Shown: one piece after another, positions 35,807 through 48,479 of the stretch
How the letters are laid out: every line of letters begins with the position of its first letter
Position numbering within the stretch: position 1 is the stretch's first letter
DNA from: Lichenostomus cassidix
Taxonomy: Eukaryota > Chordata > Aves > Passeriformes > Meliphagidae
NCBI GenBank assembly: GCA_008360975.2
Contig: CM039179.1
Coordinates: 62,472,666 to 62,536,665 of the forward strand
DNA: 64,000 bases
Reading direction: 5' to 3'
Made by a program: the position numbers and the translations under genes
The notes under the pieces: generated by a model
The model's database searches: none
Seen by the model: only the letters and a program-made list of their open reading frames with translations
Told to the model about the DNA's origin: nothing

Positions 35807-38800
35807 ACTAGAGTTTCTTGCTCTGCTTCTGAAACTTCAGGTTTTTTATTATGTCTGTAAGGCAGCAGGGAGTGGCTAGTGCAATCCCTTCTCTGCTCTG
35901 AGGTTCCATCACTCTCTGATTTTCCAAATCAGAGCTGTACATGAACAGTATAAATAATATGAACTGTGTCCCAAACTGGATCTCTGCCAGTTCAAGGGAG
36001 AACTGAGGATGTGAAAAGACTTCTAAAATGTATAAAAATACTTGGACTGCATTGATTTAGTTTCATGCTAGGTTTATTTAATGATAGTGAGGGTGTGGTG
36101 TAAATCCCTATAGTTTGATTCTTTTTTTCTGGGCAAAACCTCCTAAAATTTGCTGCAATTGATCTGAAAGATATGGAGAGATACAGGATACAAGTGACTT
36201 TAAAATAATTCCTCACAACATCTGTTAACACTGAGACGAGTTAACGTTTCTTTATTTCATGAACTAAGGAAGTGGAAAAGAGCCTTAAGGAAAACACATT
36301 AGGATAAGCTTAAGGAAGAACGTAGAGCATATGGTGGCACATGGGTAAGGAGGCCTGGATTACCTTGCTTAATAACTCACCCAACACATTGCTTTTCTAA
36401 TCTCCTAATTTCCATATTTACCTTAAAGTGCTTTAAGTATGAGTTTCCCAGACATAACTGTAGCTATCCGGTGTATTAGAAAGTTGCTGTTTGGTGTGGA
36501 AGGATTTGTGATTAGCCAAACATTTCATGGCCCTGTTGGTAATGTGTTAGGAAGCCTTCCTGACATCAAAATTTATTTTAAGGAAAGCTTGTCCTAATAG
36601 TCAGAAAAGCCTCTAAAAGCTCATCTGTTAAGCCTTGATAACTTTTTAGAAGCTACTCCAATGTCCACTGAAGCCAGTGGAAAGGCTCCAGTGACTTCAG
36701 GATATATTTTATTGGAACACTTAAGCAAGGAGTTGGCTAAAATGACTATCTGCTTTGAAGATGTTAACATTCACATGACTGTACAACATCCGTGAATGAT
36801 GTGTTCTAGTACCTATTCAGTTTATTTTATTAAGTAAGAGTATTTTTCATAAATCGACTCTCAACATTACCAGAACAAAGAGAATTTTCAGTTTTGAGCT
36901 TGTGTTAGAAGGCTCCCAGTTTGTTGTTAGTTAATTTGATTGGAAAATTAATGGGGCATATATCTGGATGAATGGTGTTGAGAGACTTTATGGTTCTGAC
37001 TGTTCCTTGCTGAATGATAAATATGGGATACCTTATGTGGAAAATGATGGCAAAAAGTGAAGTTATTCAGCAATTTTTTTTCCAGTGTTGGGCTTTCTGA
37101 CTCTGACAGATAACAGCATATCTGCTGTATGAATCCTAACTTTTCCTCTCCAGAAAGGGTGATGGGACTTTATGGGAATTCTTGCTTGTAAGTGTCATCA
37201 TAAAAACAGGACCTGCAAAGCTTTCTCTGTGATTCACCACAACAAAAGACCTTTTGTTTCAAAAGCCAGACAAGACTGGTATTGGGCTGCATACTTGAGT
37301 AACACGTCATGTACAAACCCAACCATTTAAAATCATGGAAATTTCAGGGCATCATAAATCTTACACCAACTGCATCATTTTATTTATTCAATTTTTTTTC
37401 AGATATTTAAAATAAACAAAATATATTCCTACATAGGGTGTAAGCACTCTGCCAATTTAGACCTGCAAAACCAAAATGCAATATAATTGACTCACTGCTT
37501 CTACCAAACTGAAGTAAATAAACACTGGAGCCCCATTCATCAACCAGTCCTCTTAAGGCTCCTCAAAGAGCTGCTCCAACATATGGGTCTTGTAGCATGT
37601 CTAAAAGTCAATAAATGCAGACTACAAGAAGGGATTTATGAAGTTTTTTTGTGAGTATTTTGCTGGCTATATATTTTCTATTATATTGAAGGGAACATAA
37701 TCCATTTCAGTGCTTCTAATGCCTGCATCTCTGAGAGATACATGACTGAGTATTTGTCTTAGGAAGGACCTTCCTTGGAGACTCTGGGCTTCATGTGCCC
37801 AAACCATCATATTCAAATCAGTCAGGCCACTCAAAAGGAGCCGACCTGTGTCCCAGAGCAGAGGTGCTCATCCCAGGTGTGTGATTGCCTTCTGCACCAC
37901 AACCTGCTTCCAATTAAATTGCAATGTAGCCCCATGTGGAGGATGCGCTGCAGGACTATGCCAGAGATGACAAAAACACAGATGATGAGTGCAAGTTATC
38001 CATCTGAAAGTAACAACTGTGGCCATTTAGGCAGGCATGTGTAAGAGAATCTGTGAGAATCACTGTCAGAAGTGAATGTAGCCCTGTAGAAGGGAGAGAA
38101 CCATCTATGAAAGAGGACCTTTGTATGAATGGTGTGGTAGAGGTTCAGCAGAGGATAGCACTGGGTAGCAGAAGCAATTACAGACCTCATGGGACTTGGA
38201 GAAACCGAGGAGGTCTTAAACTACAGGTCAAGTTTCAATACCTTGGATTCAAAGAAAAAGGCTCTCTGATGACAGCCCTGAATTTGTTAGGTGGCTTTCT
38301 AGGACACACATTTGGATCCCTAAGGCAGAGGGAGGCAATGTGAAGAAGACTGGCTGGGATGTAACACATAGATGGGTGCTGCTGACCATATTTCAAGATA
38401 GAAGGATGGCTTTGAGGATGTTTGTCTACCTTCTCTAAGAAGAGAAGCAGGTAAAGTTTGGATATAATTTACTCACTGGAAAGGTAAGCAATTTATTGGT
38501 GGAGGAGTTGATTTGAATAGCCAGGAGGATCTTAAAGACATAATGAAGAAAAAGTTTAAAAGAGGGAACAATATACTTTTGCTTAGTAGAAAATCAGACT
38601 CCCAAGCAAGTAAAGAATGAAGCTGTCCAAGAACGTGATGCCAACAAGTTTGGTCATTCCTTACCCATCAGTGTTGGGTAACTGGGTGTATATTGCATGC
38701 AATGGTACCAAAGTTGGGTAAGACGATATGCACAAGTAGAATATTAAGTGCATGACAACAATTAGACAAGTATGTTTCTTTTTCTTTGTCTGACTTAAAT

Positions 38801-38964
38801 GAAACAGCTCTTTGAGGCAGTCTGAATATTTTTCTCATTCTATGTGTGAATAAAAAGAAAATGAATATGCAACTTTGACCACAAAAATTAACTACAATCG
38901 AGAAACATTTAAAACTCTACTTTTTAGGGTAGAATAAAGTTGGAAAACAAAGGCTAGATTTGCT
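35806..38964. other. unique non-coding sequence
   Basis: No gene or clear repeat. Frames are all under 100 codons. A phrase at about 36660-36700 (CCACTGAAGCCAGTGGAAAGG followed by CCAGTGACTTCAGG) resembles the ancient CATTGACTTCAATGG-type repeat seen in other sauropsids, but too weakly to delimit. Confidence 0.55.
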
Positions 38965-38969
38965 AGGAG

Positions 38970-39075
38970 AGAGGGTTCAAAGGATCATTATTCAGGGATT
39001 AGGATGCTCACCCAAGACTACAAGGGTCCAAACTTGTCTGCCAAATGTGGATCAGATCCTTGAGTCCATTCTCCC
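38970..39075 (+). mobile_element. possible tRNA-derived SINE remnant
   Basis: GGATTAGGATGCTCACCCAAG at 38996-39016 followed by GGGTCCAAACTTGTCTGCC resembles the RNA polymerase III A-box and B-box order ('GTTAGGGCACTC.CCT.GGA..TGGG...GGTTCAA') of old amniote tRNA-derived SINEs. The B box is degenerate and no tail is visible, so this is a tentative call. Confidence 0.3.
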
Positions 39076-41054
39076 CTTAAGACTGAGTAGAGATTTTATT
39101 TCTTCAGCAAAAACCTGATCTATTTACGGCATATAGAGAGCAATTGATTAAAGAACTGAAGCAAATGTCTGCTCATGTGCAGAAGATCGTGCCTTGATTA
39201 TATTTGTGTGCAAAAAGAGTAAAATATGAACCAGTAGTATAGATTCTTGGTTCTTTAAAAAGGCCAGTTTTGTAAAGCTGAAAACAATTATAAGCCAGAT
39301 CTACTGGGAGAATTTAAACAGAAAAATGTGAATGATAATTGCAAACTGTTTAAAAATATTTTACTAAAAAGCCATAGTTGTTATAAACCAAAACAACACA
39401 GCTTAAGTGAAAGCTGTTCTACTATACAAAAACCCACATGTAACACTTGAAAGAAAGAGTGACGCAACAAAAATTAATTTAAATCAGAAGATAGGAATGG
39501 TGATAAATTTGCAAGGAAAGCAAGAGAAGTGTAAGCAGAGGTGTTTGCCCAACAGAGTTAACGATCATGCAAGTTAAGGACAAGAAGTTTTTGAGGTACT
39601 TAAGGGAAGAAAACCTATCAGTGAGGTTTCTCTCAGTGGATAGAAATGGTAGAATTTTTTATACAAACACAGAGATGACAAGAATAGCTTTCTGTGTTGG
39701 TTGGAAAAAGCCAGTTGAAAATATATAATCCTGCAATAGTGATGATGTATTTTCCATTACAACAATAATTCAAGAAAATATTTTAACAGCAGCTACTAAA
39801 GTAGGTATGTTAAATGAGAGGCTTGAACAACTTCTGTCCACAAGTTTGAAAAGAAAAAGTCAAAAAACTCCTTTGACTATAAATAATGGTTTTCTAACAC
39901 ATTGAACACTAGGAAAGTTTGAGAGAACTGGAAAGATACAGTCTTATTTGTATGACACATATAGGATGAGGACACCAATCATGTGCATTTCCATTTGACT
40001 TTCTCTGGTCTTAGAGAAATTAAAGTTGTTGTCAGAGTGCTACTAGCTCTGTGAAAGAGATTATAATTGGAAAAAATCCTTTTTATAAATGTTTATGCAG
40101 CTAACTTGATATATTTTTAAAACAAGATTATTATGGTAAATACAGCTAATAGTATTTGATGTAATGTACTTTGAATTCTACATGGCATTAAGCTTGGCAC
40201 ACAATGTAAATTTGATTAAGAAAATAAATATTTCCTTAATTATAAATATGAATTATACAGATATGAAATCAACATGTCACACTGAAAGTGGTCAAATGCT
40301 GGCACACTGATTGGTCTGAAAATGCAATTGCCAGTGGAAATTTATAATTTGCTTGATGTTTTGAATGGAGTCCTCAAACAAGCACTGGCTTGTCTTCTGC
40401 CATTCAAGATGTTTTTCTTGGAGTTTACATATAATTGTTCCTAAAAAGTAACACAGGAAGAAAAAAGAGTGAAATACAGACATGAATAGACATTATTACT
40501 TGAGAAGCTGAATTCAACCAAGTGGTTTGTTTTGTATTTTTTTTTTAAATTAGGATTTTAGTTAGATTCTGGCTGTCACTAACCATATCTGCATTAGCAA
40601 ATTATTTGGCTGAATAGGAGTGGAGTAGCAGATTAAAGCAGCTCACACTGGGGTCTCTACATGTGGCGCAGTGTTTGATGTCAAATCAGACTTAGTTCAG
40701 TTCCCCAGACTAATCATCAGTTGCTCATTCAGATCCTAATGCCTACGGCAGTGGCTGGGATGCGTGTGGGATGCAGCTTCCTGACTGTTTTCCCTTGGCA
40801 GAGATTCAGTTCCCCCAAATCAAATCCAAGTGTGTGACCTGCATCCATATACAGTAAGTGGGGTTGGGAGGAGGGCACTACAACTCACCTCTAAACTTCC
40901 CTACTGCACCACATGCAAGTGTGTGGTGGATCTGGACCTTGAATCTATGAAGAAGGTGGGACTGTGGTGTTTGCACGTGCGTCAAGTAAGAGTTGCTGGG
41001 AAAGGCTCTACTCCAAAGAGCTGGTGCTGAGATTTTCTAAAATAGGAAGCAGAA
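39076..41054. other. unique non-coding sequence, AT-rich
   Basis: No gene or repeat recognised; very few frames over 60 codons are open. The stretch 40030-40280 is strongly AT-rich with several TAATT/ATTA cores. Confidence 0.6.
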
Positions 41055-41445
41055 GGCTGCATCTGCCTTTGGCACTACTGTGAGGTGTTGTTCTCAGTGC
41101 TGATTTCCCCAACTGCAGAAGGATGCTGGATGACGTGGAGAGAGTTCAGAGAGGAGTGCCATGTGAATAATGAAAAGTCTGGAAAATATGTCTTATAGGC
41201 CTGAGGAGCTTGTTCTGTTTATCTAACTAAGAGAAGTTTAAAAGGTGACTTGATCACCATCTATAAATATGTACACAGGGAACAGAAATTTGGTGACAAT
41301 TCACTCTTTTTCTCTGACAGACAACGGATGTGATAAAGTCCGACTGCTAGAAGATGGAACTGGGCAACCAAAGACATGAAGAAAGCAAAGTATTTTTAAA
41401 CAAAAAAACAATTAATCACTGGAACTGTTTAGTAAAAGTTATGGT
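41055..41445 (+). mobile_element. old CR1-type LINE, 3' end of ORF2 (sense)
   Basis: A diverged plus-strand copy of the last part of CR1 ORF2. The typical order is present: 'ctactgtgaggtgttgttctcagtgctg' (the CR1 RT tail before 'aagaaggatg'), AGAAGGATGCTGGATGACG, GAGAGAGTTCAGAGAGGAG, GAAAATATGTCTTATAGG..GAGG, AGAGAAGTTTAAAAGGTGAC with TTGATCACCATCTATAAATATGTACA, GACAGACAACGGATGTGATAAAG, and AATCACTGGAACTGTTTAGTAA at 41413-41434. Many substitutions and indels break the frame. It is of the older type shared with turtles and crocodilians. Confidence 0.85.
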
Positions 41446-42456
41446 AGATTTCCTACCCTTCACCATTTCAGAACACAGACTGTTATTCCTTATTACATAT
41501 GTGCTCTAAATTACCACTTAACAACTTTCCCTTCTCCCTCCCTGACAGAGGATCCCCAAATCCCTTCAGGAAAAAAAAGAAATACACAGATGGCCTAGAA
41601 GAGTGCTTACACAATGGCTTTCATTTGCAATCAGCTCAGAATTAGGATAAACTCTGGATGTTTGTTTATTTTCTTTATTGCCCTCACTATTATTCACTTG
41701 TTTGTTGTCACGTGGGGGAATGCATATGCACATGCGCACGCACAGTATTTCCCGCTACAAAGCTACAGATACAATGACTGTAACAAAATTTTGAGTAAAA
41801 TGACTTGTTGAATTTTAAAGATGTTTTATTCCCAACTGAAAATGTACAGGTTCCACTAATAGTAGTGTAATAAAAACTCTCATATTTTTTTTTTTTAAAT
41901 TTTGGCTGTGGTTGAAGTGACCCAAAATGAAACACTTGGTTCAAATTTTTCTCCTAGGATTTTTCTCTATAGAAAAATCAAAATCTTCTTGTGGAAAATT
42001 TTGGTTTTGTAGTAAGTGCATTCCCGTTAGAAAATAACTGCACTGTGAAACTCCCAGCCAAGTCTAGTAATGATGATCATGACAGAGATGGGGGAGAGAG
42101 GGAGTGGATTTCATTACACTCTCTCACTCAAAAGAGAGGGAGAACTGAGCTTCTCCATTCCCTTTGTTTTTGCAGTCAAGATGCCTGCCACTTCTAAAGC
42201 ACAAACCCCTTATGCATATGCATTTATTTCTTGGGTATCAAACTGATAATATATTAAAAGGATTATGATTTACTGCTGTAATTATTGGCCTCCCAACTTT
42301 CACCCACAATTATTGTGTGCATATATCTTCCAGCTTGCAAAATCCCCACTTGCCCATATAAATGATGTGAGTGCATTACTCTGTACTTTCTTTGCTGTCC
42401 TAAGTGCTCGTTAGAGCAAACACCTCAAAGTGTGCATGTAAATATGTTGGGACTGC
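41446..42456. other. unique non-coding sequence
   Basis: No gene recognised. It contains a perfect E-box CACGTG (41709-41714) and, 6 bases on, a 24-bp alternating pyrimidine-purine run (41721-41744), both discussed in the findings. Confidence 0.6.
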
Positions 42457-43090
42457 TTGGATTATCTGGCTCACTCCCTCTTTTTCTCTGTCTTAGGAGT
42501 TTTTCCTTCTTTTCTCTTGCCCCCCCCATTTTTTTCCTGCTGTATTATATCACCCTGTATTTTTCCTCTCATTTTTCCAAGTGTCCTGTCTGGTTTATTT
42601 ATGTCTGACACTGTTTCAGAGTGCCCAGGTCGTCTCCTTTGGGAGCATTCTGCCTTAATCTCTCTTCATTTGGATGTTTATTTTCTCCCTCTCTGCTCTC
42701 CTACTCAGTTCCTCCAGTACACAATTTTTCTCCACTGTCCTGAATTTGTTTGCTCTGATGTTATCCTTTTCTTCCCTTAGTCAGATCCCTTCTTCTTGTC
42801 TACCTCTCCCCATCTCTTGTTTTTTATCCTTGCTTTATGTTTCTCCTTCCTTTACATTTCCTCTTCCTGTGCAACCCACTATGACCCAGAGGGACCTCTT
42901 TTCTTGCCCTCTCTCTGCAAAGGAGCTCCACCCTCTGGCCGTGCACTTTTCCATACCTCTTTTATTCCACTCTGCTCTTCCTTCTTCTCTTGCCTTACTT
43001 TTTTCTTCTTTCTATGCCTCCAGGCTTTACCTGTTTCCAGGCTCTAAGTCTGTTTTGCTTGACAGGGATGTGCCTGTTCCCCAGCCCCAC
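42457..43090. repeat. long pyrimidine-rich (C/T) tract
   Basis: Roughly 630 bp strongly biased to C and T on the plus strand, made of varied TTCTCC, CTTCC and CTCT words without a fixed period, with a CCCCCCC run at 42521-42527. The bias keeps plus-strand frames of 83-144 codons open (Ser/Leu/Phe/Pro-rich); these reflect composition and are not supported genes. It could be an old, decayed CT-type simple repeat. Confidence 0.7.
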
Positions 43091-46000
43091 ATTTACCTGG
43101 GAACTTGAGTAGATGACATCCCCGGCTGTCTGTGTGCTGTCCCAAGTCTCCCCTCAGGTTGATTCTGTGTCTCCCCAGCGCAGGATGGAAGTGTTAAGGA
43201 AGCTGGTGGAAAGGAAATTGGAGGATGCTATTGCCTGACCCGGTGCAGCAGCCGTGCCCCATCGAGCCCTGCTGCAGCCCAGAGGTGTGTATGCAGCTGC
43301 CTGTCTGCACTTGAAAGAAGTCCTGGGGTAGTGTAGACAGTTCCATCCCAGGATCTGGGCATGCACCCTGCACTGGCCAGTGCTAATAGGCAAGTAAAAG
43401 CCCCCTGAGGGCCACTCACTTCCCTCTTGTAAATCTGCATGTGGTTTGAAGGGGTACTTTATGAGGTGCCTCTGTATACTTGATCCCTTGTATTTTTTCC
43501 TGCTGTGAAGCCCGAGGCTGTCCTTCACAGCTCCTGCAGTAAACCAGGGCCTTGGGATCCGGAGTCCCAGGGACACCACAGGCAGTGAGTATCGGCTTTC
43601 ACACAAGTCGCAGGTGCTTTCATCAGAAAGCTGCCGTGCAGGCCCTGCCTGCCCTCCCTGCAGCACTGCTCCACAGTGCTGGAAACCCGGGCAGGGGTGG
43701 CTGAAGCTGGTCTGGCAGACTTTCTACCTACCCAGTGCTCAGGTACTGCATGTCTTCACGGGCTTTTGTCTGTTTTTGTCCTCTACCATCACAGGAGAGT
43801 GGCTGCTTTAGGCCCTTTGTCCCCTCTGTGGTTCTCAACTGAACTATCTGAGAGTTATGTGAAAAGCAAAAAAGGAGTGAAAGGCGAAAAATGGAGCTAG
43901 CAACAGAAGGCCTTGAAAGAGGTGGTGGTAAGGAAGTGCATGGGAAGACCAGCTCCTGTACCTCCTCCATGCCCATTCATTCCTGTGACTCAGTGCCATA
44001 GAGCATCTCCTCTGCCAAGAAGCTTGGCCCCCTTGCCCAAAGAGGATGTGGCTGATAGCTGACCTTGCCTCTCCTACAGGAGAAATTGTAGTGGGACTTC
44101 TAGGACCCCATCTTTGCACCCTGGGAAGATGTACAACTGCTTTGTGAAAACCAGCATCTGTTTAATGGTCCATAAAGACCATCAGAATGTATGTCCCAAA
44201 TCCACAGAAACAAAGTGCTGTGGAGATCTCTGTAAAGAGGTTTTAAGTAGTCATTGCAAATAAACAAAAAAGGAGCGTGAAATGCTTCAAAATATCTCTT
44301 TCAAAAGCCTTGAGCATGGTGGACATAGGCTGCAGCCTTTTTGAAAAGGAAAAAATATCAGTGCCTTTATCCCTGACTCCTGCAGTCTCATGATGTTACA
44401 GGAAGAGAATGAACTGGCTACAGACAGAGTTTTGGAGCTGCTGTCCTATCAGCTAGTGATTATCAGATTGTCTGCCTGTAATGACATATCCAGTCATATG
44501 TTTTCCCCATCAAGCCCAAAATAAATGAAAGGAGGAAACAAAGGAGTGTAAGAGTCCAGCACTTCATTCTTCATGCTTCAAGAGCTGCAGCAGCAAATAC
44601 TAGGGGGGAATTCCCAAGTGAGAAATGATACCAGTTCAAGGTCACATAAGCTGATGCATGGAAGCACATTACAAGAAAACTAGAAAGCTATTTTGGGCGC
44701 AGACATTGTTTGCTGAATGCTTGGAGGGATTTTGTTATGTTCAATGCCTGGGCTCTGGGTAGGCAGTTGAGCCAACATTTCTAAACTAAGGGGCTGGGAA
44801 CTGGGGGATTCTGTATTCTGCTTCTGGGGACCAGAGGCTAAACTGGTCCTTCTTTTCTGAACCTCAGGAAAGGTCCCATTTTTCATGGTCAGGAATATCA
44901 TCATTATGTGTTCTTAAAAGCACTGCAGAAAAAGTTAATTTCTTGGTTTGATGACAGTCAGTTTCATGGGGAAGAGCTATATGTTTTTATTACTGAAGTC
45001 ATTAAAAGCAGTGCGGAGCCAACATTCTCAGGGGAGAAGGTGTGTAAGTGGGGCTGCTCCTTGGAGAAATGTCAGTTTTCACAAATGCCTCCACTTAGTG
45101 TGATGCAAAACGTGCTGCTCTTTTCCCCTAGCAGCAGGGGGTATGAGGATCTTTTGGGTCCTCCTTTCTTACCAGAGCTACACAGGGCCTACCAGGCATC
45201 ACAGGGATCAGGAGGAAACGCTAATGATAGACAACAAAGCCAAATCTCAAGAGAGGAGAGAGCAGGAGAAGGAGCCCTAGAGCTCTGATAGGTGCCTGCC
45301 CCCTCCTTCCTTGCATCCCTGCGGGGTATGTCTGTGCCCTGGGCAGAAGAGGGGATGCCCTGGCATTGTAGGCAGAGCTGTGAGCAGAGCCCAACCAGCC
45401 TTTGCATGGCTCTTGCCAGCGTCCACCCTGGGGCAGGAGCATGAGCAAAGGCTGACCCAATGACTCATATACAAATGGCTTTCTTTCAGCTTGTAATGGC
45501 TGCAAGCTCAATTGAGAGCTGCTTGCACTAACCAAAACTCTGCCTGAAGTTAAACTGGCTGTCAGGTCATACAGAATAATGGGCCTTATTTTCTGCCTTC
45601 CTGTGGGACCTGGAGTGGTTTATGATTTCTTGAGGAGAGACCTCTCCTCCTAAATGCACCACAGTGGGCCTGAGAAAGTCTTTCCAACAGGAGCATCATT
45701 GACAGTGATACATTTCTGCTGGCCACTTCAGATTTGCCAAACAAACGGACAGCTTGTGTGAAAAAAATCCCCTGTGAGGGCTAATCATAACAACATTTGC
45801 ACTACTCGACCCTTGCACTATTCAGTCATTGCAGATGGTGAATGTGTCCGCATGGGGTCTGTCCACCATGCCTTTGCTGGCATGTAGGGTTGCCCCCAGC
45901 CTGGGAGCGCCTCCCCATTATTATTAATAATAAATTTACAGGACTGGCATGTGCTGCCTCTGCTTCCTGTGGCAGCTGAAGCCAAGTCTGTAAATCAGGT

Positions 46001-48479
46001 CTAATTTTAGAGCAGCCGGAGCTGAGCACAGAATGAGACCAAACCCGGGAAATTTTGAGTTTTCATTGTTTCCTCAGCTGTGGGTGAAGATGTCCCGTGG
46101 ATGTTTGGGAGAGTTCTTCCCAGATACGTGAGCCCTTGCCTCTAGTTGCATCTCACACAAGCTCAGTCTCCAAAACCCTGGTGACATCAGCCTCTTTTTC
46201 CCTTTGTTTCCATGTCTTTAAAGTGGGAGACTGTTATTTTCCTGCAGCGCTTCAAAAATGGAGAAATTAGTTTTGAGAATTCATAATGAGCGTTGCTCAA
46301 GTGTTTGAATAATAAGATGTTCAGGGCTTTGTTTTGTGAGGTAGTGCTTCAAATGCAATGCAATTTTTTTAGGCTTCCTGGGAAATTATGAAATGCATGT
46401 GTATGTGTGTGCACGGAGGGGGCAGGGAAATCTGAGACCAGTTTTTATGTGTGCAGGGTAAGATTTACAGAACCATGTTTTCTGATGACTTCTTGCCATC
46501 AGTCAGTTTAATAGTGCTGTGTGCTGCTGAGCTTTTAATGCTTTGTCATTTGGCAATAGCGGAGGGAAAACCTATGGTGAGGCCGGTCCCTGCTTGAGCA
46601 CTGTGTATCTGGAAACCTTAACTAGCCCCTGCTGCATTGCTGGACAAGTAACTCCAACACTTTGTCATGTGAAAGGCTATCAGGTAGCACAGTGGTGAAG
46701 AGTCATTTCTGTGGGCATACTGGAGAATGTTGCACGAGGGGAGGTACTCTTTGCACAAGAGGTTTTTCTTGTAAACAAGCTGACCGGCAGGCTGAAACAA
46801 AGCTATTGAGTCATGGCAAAGAAAAAGGAAAAGTCACACTTCCTTTGTGTTCAGCAGTCTGTTGTCAGTCGATGAAGTCTGCTGTTACTGAACTTAAGAA
46901 GGCCTATTTTGTTACTGAAAGAGGCTTCCCTGTTCTCTGGATGGATTAATTTGAGCTTAGATTATCCCACTCTTTTTATTGCAGGCTTTCATCTCTGCGC
47001 ATTTTATCAACATCCTCCAGAAAACAGGAGTCAATTGACAGAGTGACATTGTTGGAAGTGAGAAATGTTGTCTGCATAATTTTTCGCTACCATTTTTACC
47101 AAGTGGCCATGCAGTGTACTCATTTAATACTTCTGTGCTAATTAAAACTATAATTTAAAAACATTTTCATAAGGCTTTAATTGTCCTCCATTGGTCTGGG
47201 AACCAGAACAGGCCATTACCAAGGTTATTTATTTCAGAACAGACTATCAGAAAAGTGAGAAAGCAAGGAAAAGGCTCCTTTTGAATGCAAGGCAGACAAT
47301 GTTAAACTTAGGTCAGGCTTCAAACTACAAACCAATTATAAGGTATTTCTATGAAGTATTTAATTACACTGAAGCTATATTACGGATGGACAAGGAAAGG
47401 TGTTCCAGTGGTGTAACATAACCATCCCTCTTCTCTAGCCCTGAAGACTGAGAGTTTCTAGCAGTTTCTCTCCCTGCAATCCTGCTTCCCGTGCTTTTAG
47501 ATATTATGGCTGGAGGGATTGTTGTTATTATCTTTACGACACAGACTGTGGTATTGAATCACCAGCTAGAACAGATAGGAAGATAGCCCATCTTTAAATA
47601 CCACACATGGAAGAGAGTCTATCCTATTCCTAGATAAATTGTTGCAGTGTTTAATTCCCTCCCATGTTAAAATCTTGGCATTTATCTAGTTCAGATTAAT
47701 ATAGTGTCAGATTCCACCTACTGGATGTCGTGTCTTTGTCTACTAATTTAGAGAGTCCCCTGGTATAGGAAATATAATACAGCTACTTGCAAACTAAAAC
47801 CGAAAAAAATTTGGAATTTTCACACAGTGGGCAGATGCAACTTGTCAACATTTGTTTTCACTCCGAATGACATACACACAAAAGCCTTATTAACATAAAG
47901 GAAACCCAGAATGGAAACACACAAACAAACAAACCAATCTAAACAAAATTATCATTTTCTTTAATGTTGGACTCTTGTTGTTTGAATGTACTAAATTGAT
48001 TGACCTGAGCTTCCTTTTGTGTCAGTTCAATACTAAAACCAAATATTTTCCCATAATGCTGCATTGCTCCTGGGAATTACAGCCTGAACAAACACTATCC
48101 TTATTCAGCTTAGGCAGAGGCTTCTTGGCTGGACTACAGCTCCTGTAATGCTATATACAACTCTAAATTAAGTGACAAATTACTCTGTCGCTGGTCTGTA
48201 GGAGAAAACAGGTACCTATAGCACAGATAAATATGTTCACAAGAAGGTGAAGTTTAAAGTTTTCCTTCAATAGAAAAAAAAAGAGAAGCAGAGTGGTTTA
48301 CAGTGAACTATCTAATTTTGCTTGTACTGAAGGAAAATTAACATTATTTTTTCTTTATAGAAATTTTTGTGGAAATTTCATTTTCTATTGTTGAGACAGA
48401 ACACCCAGCCAGCTCTATAATAAACTACAGATATATCACCATTTATCCTCCTATTAGATAAATTAAATTAATTGAGGTT
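43091..48479. other. unique non-coding sequence with two unexplained frames
   Basis: No supported gene. A 170-codon minus-strand frame (43154-43666) and a 126-codon plus-strand frame (44908-45288) are the longest not explained by a repeat. I recognise no domain in either, and both sit in GC-richer patches with competing frames. At 46393-46415 there is a 23-bp alternating purine-pyrimidine run. The AT-rich stretch 46960-47185 looks unlike repeat DNA. Confidence 0.55.

Noticed and set aside
42457..43108. Plus-strand frames of 83-144 codons as a Ser/Pro/Phe-rich protein
   Set aside because: The frames exist because pyrimidine-rich sequence rarely forms stop codons. Three overlap in different phases and none has a recognisable domain.
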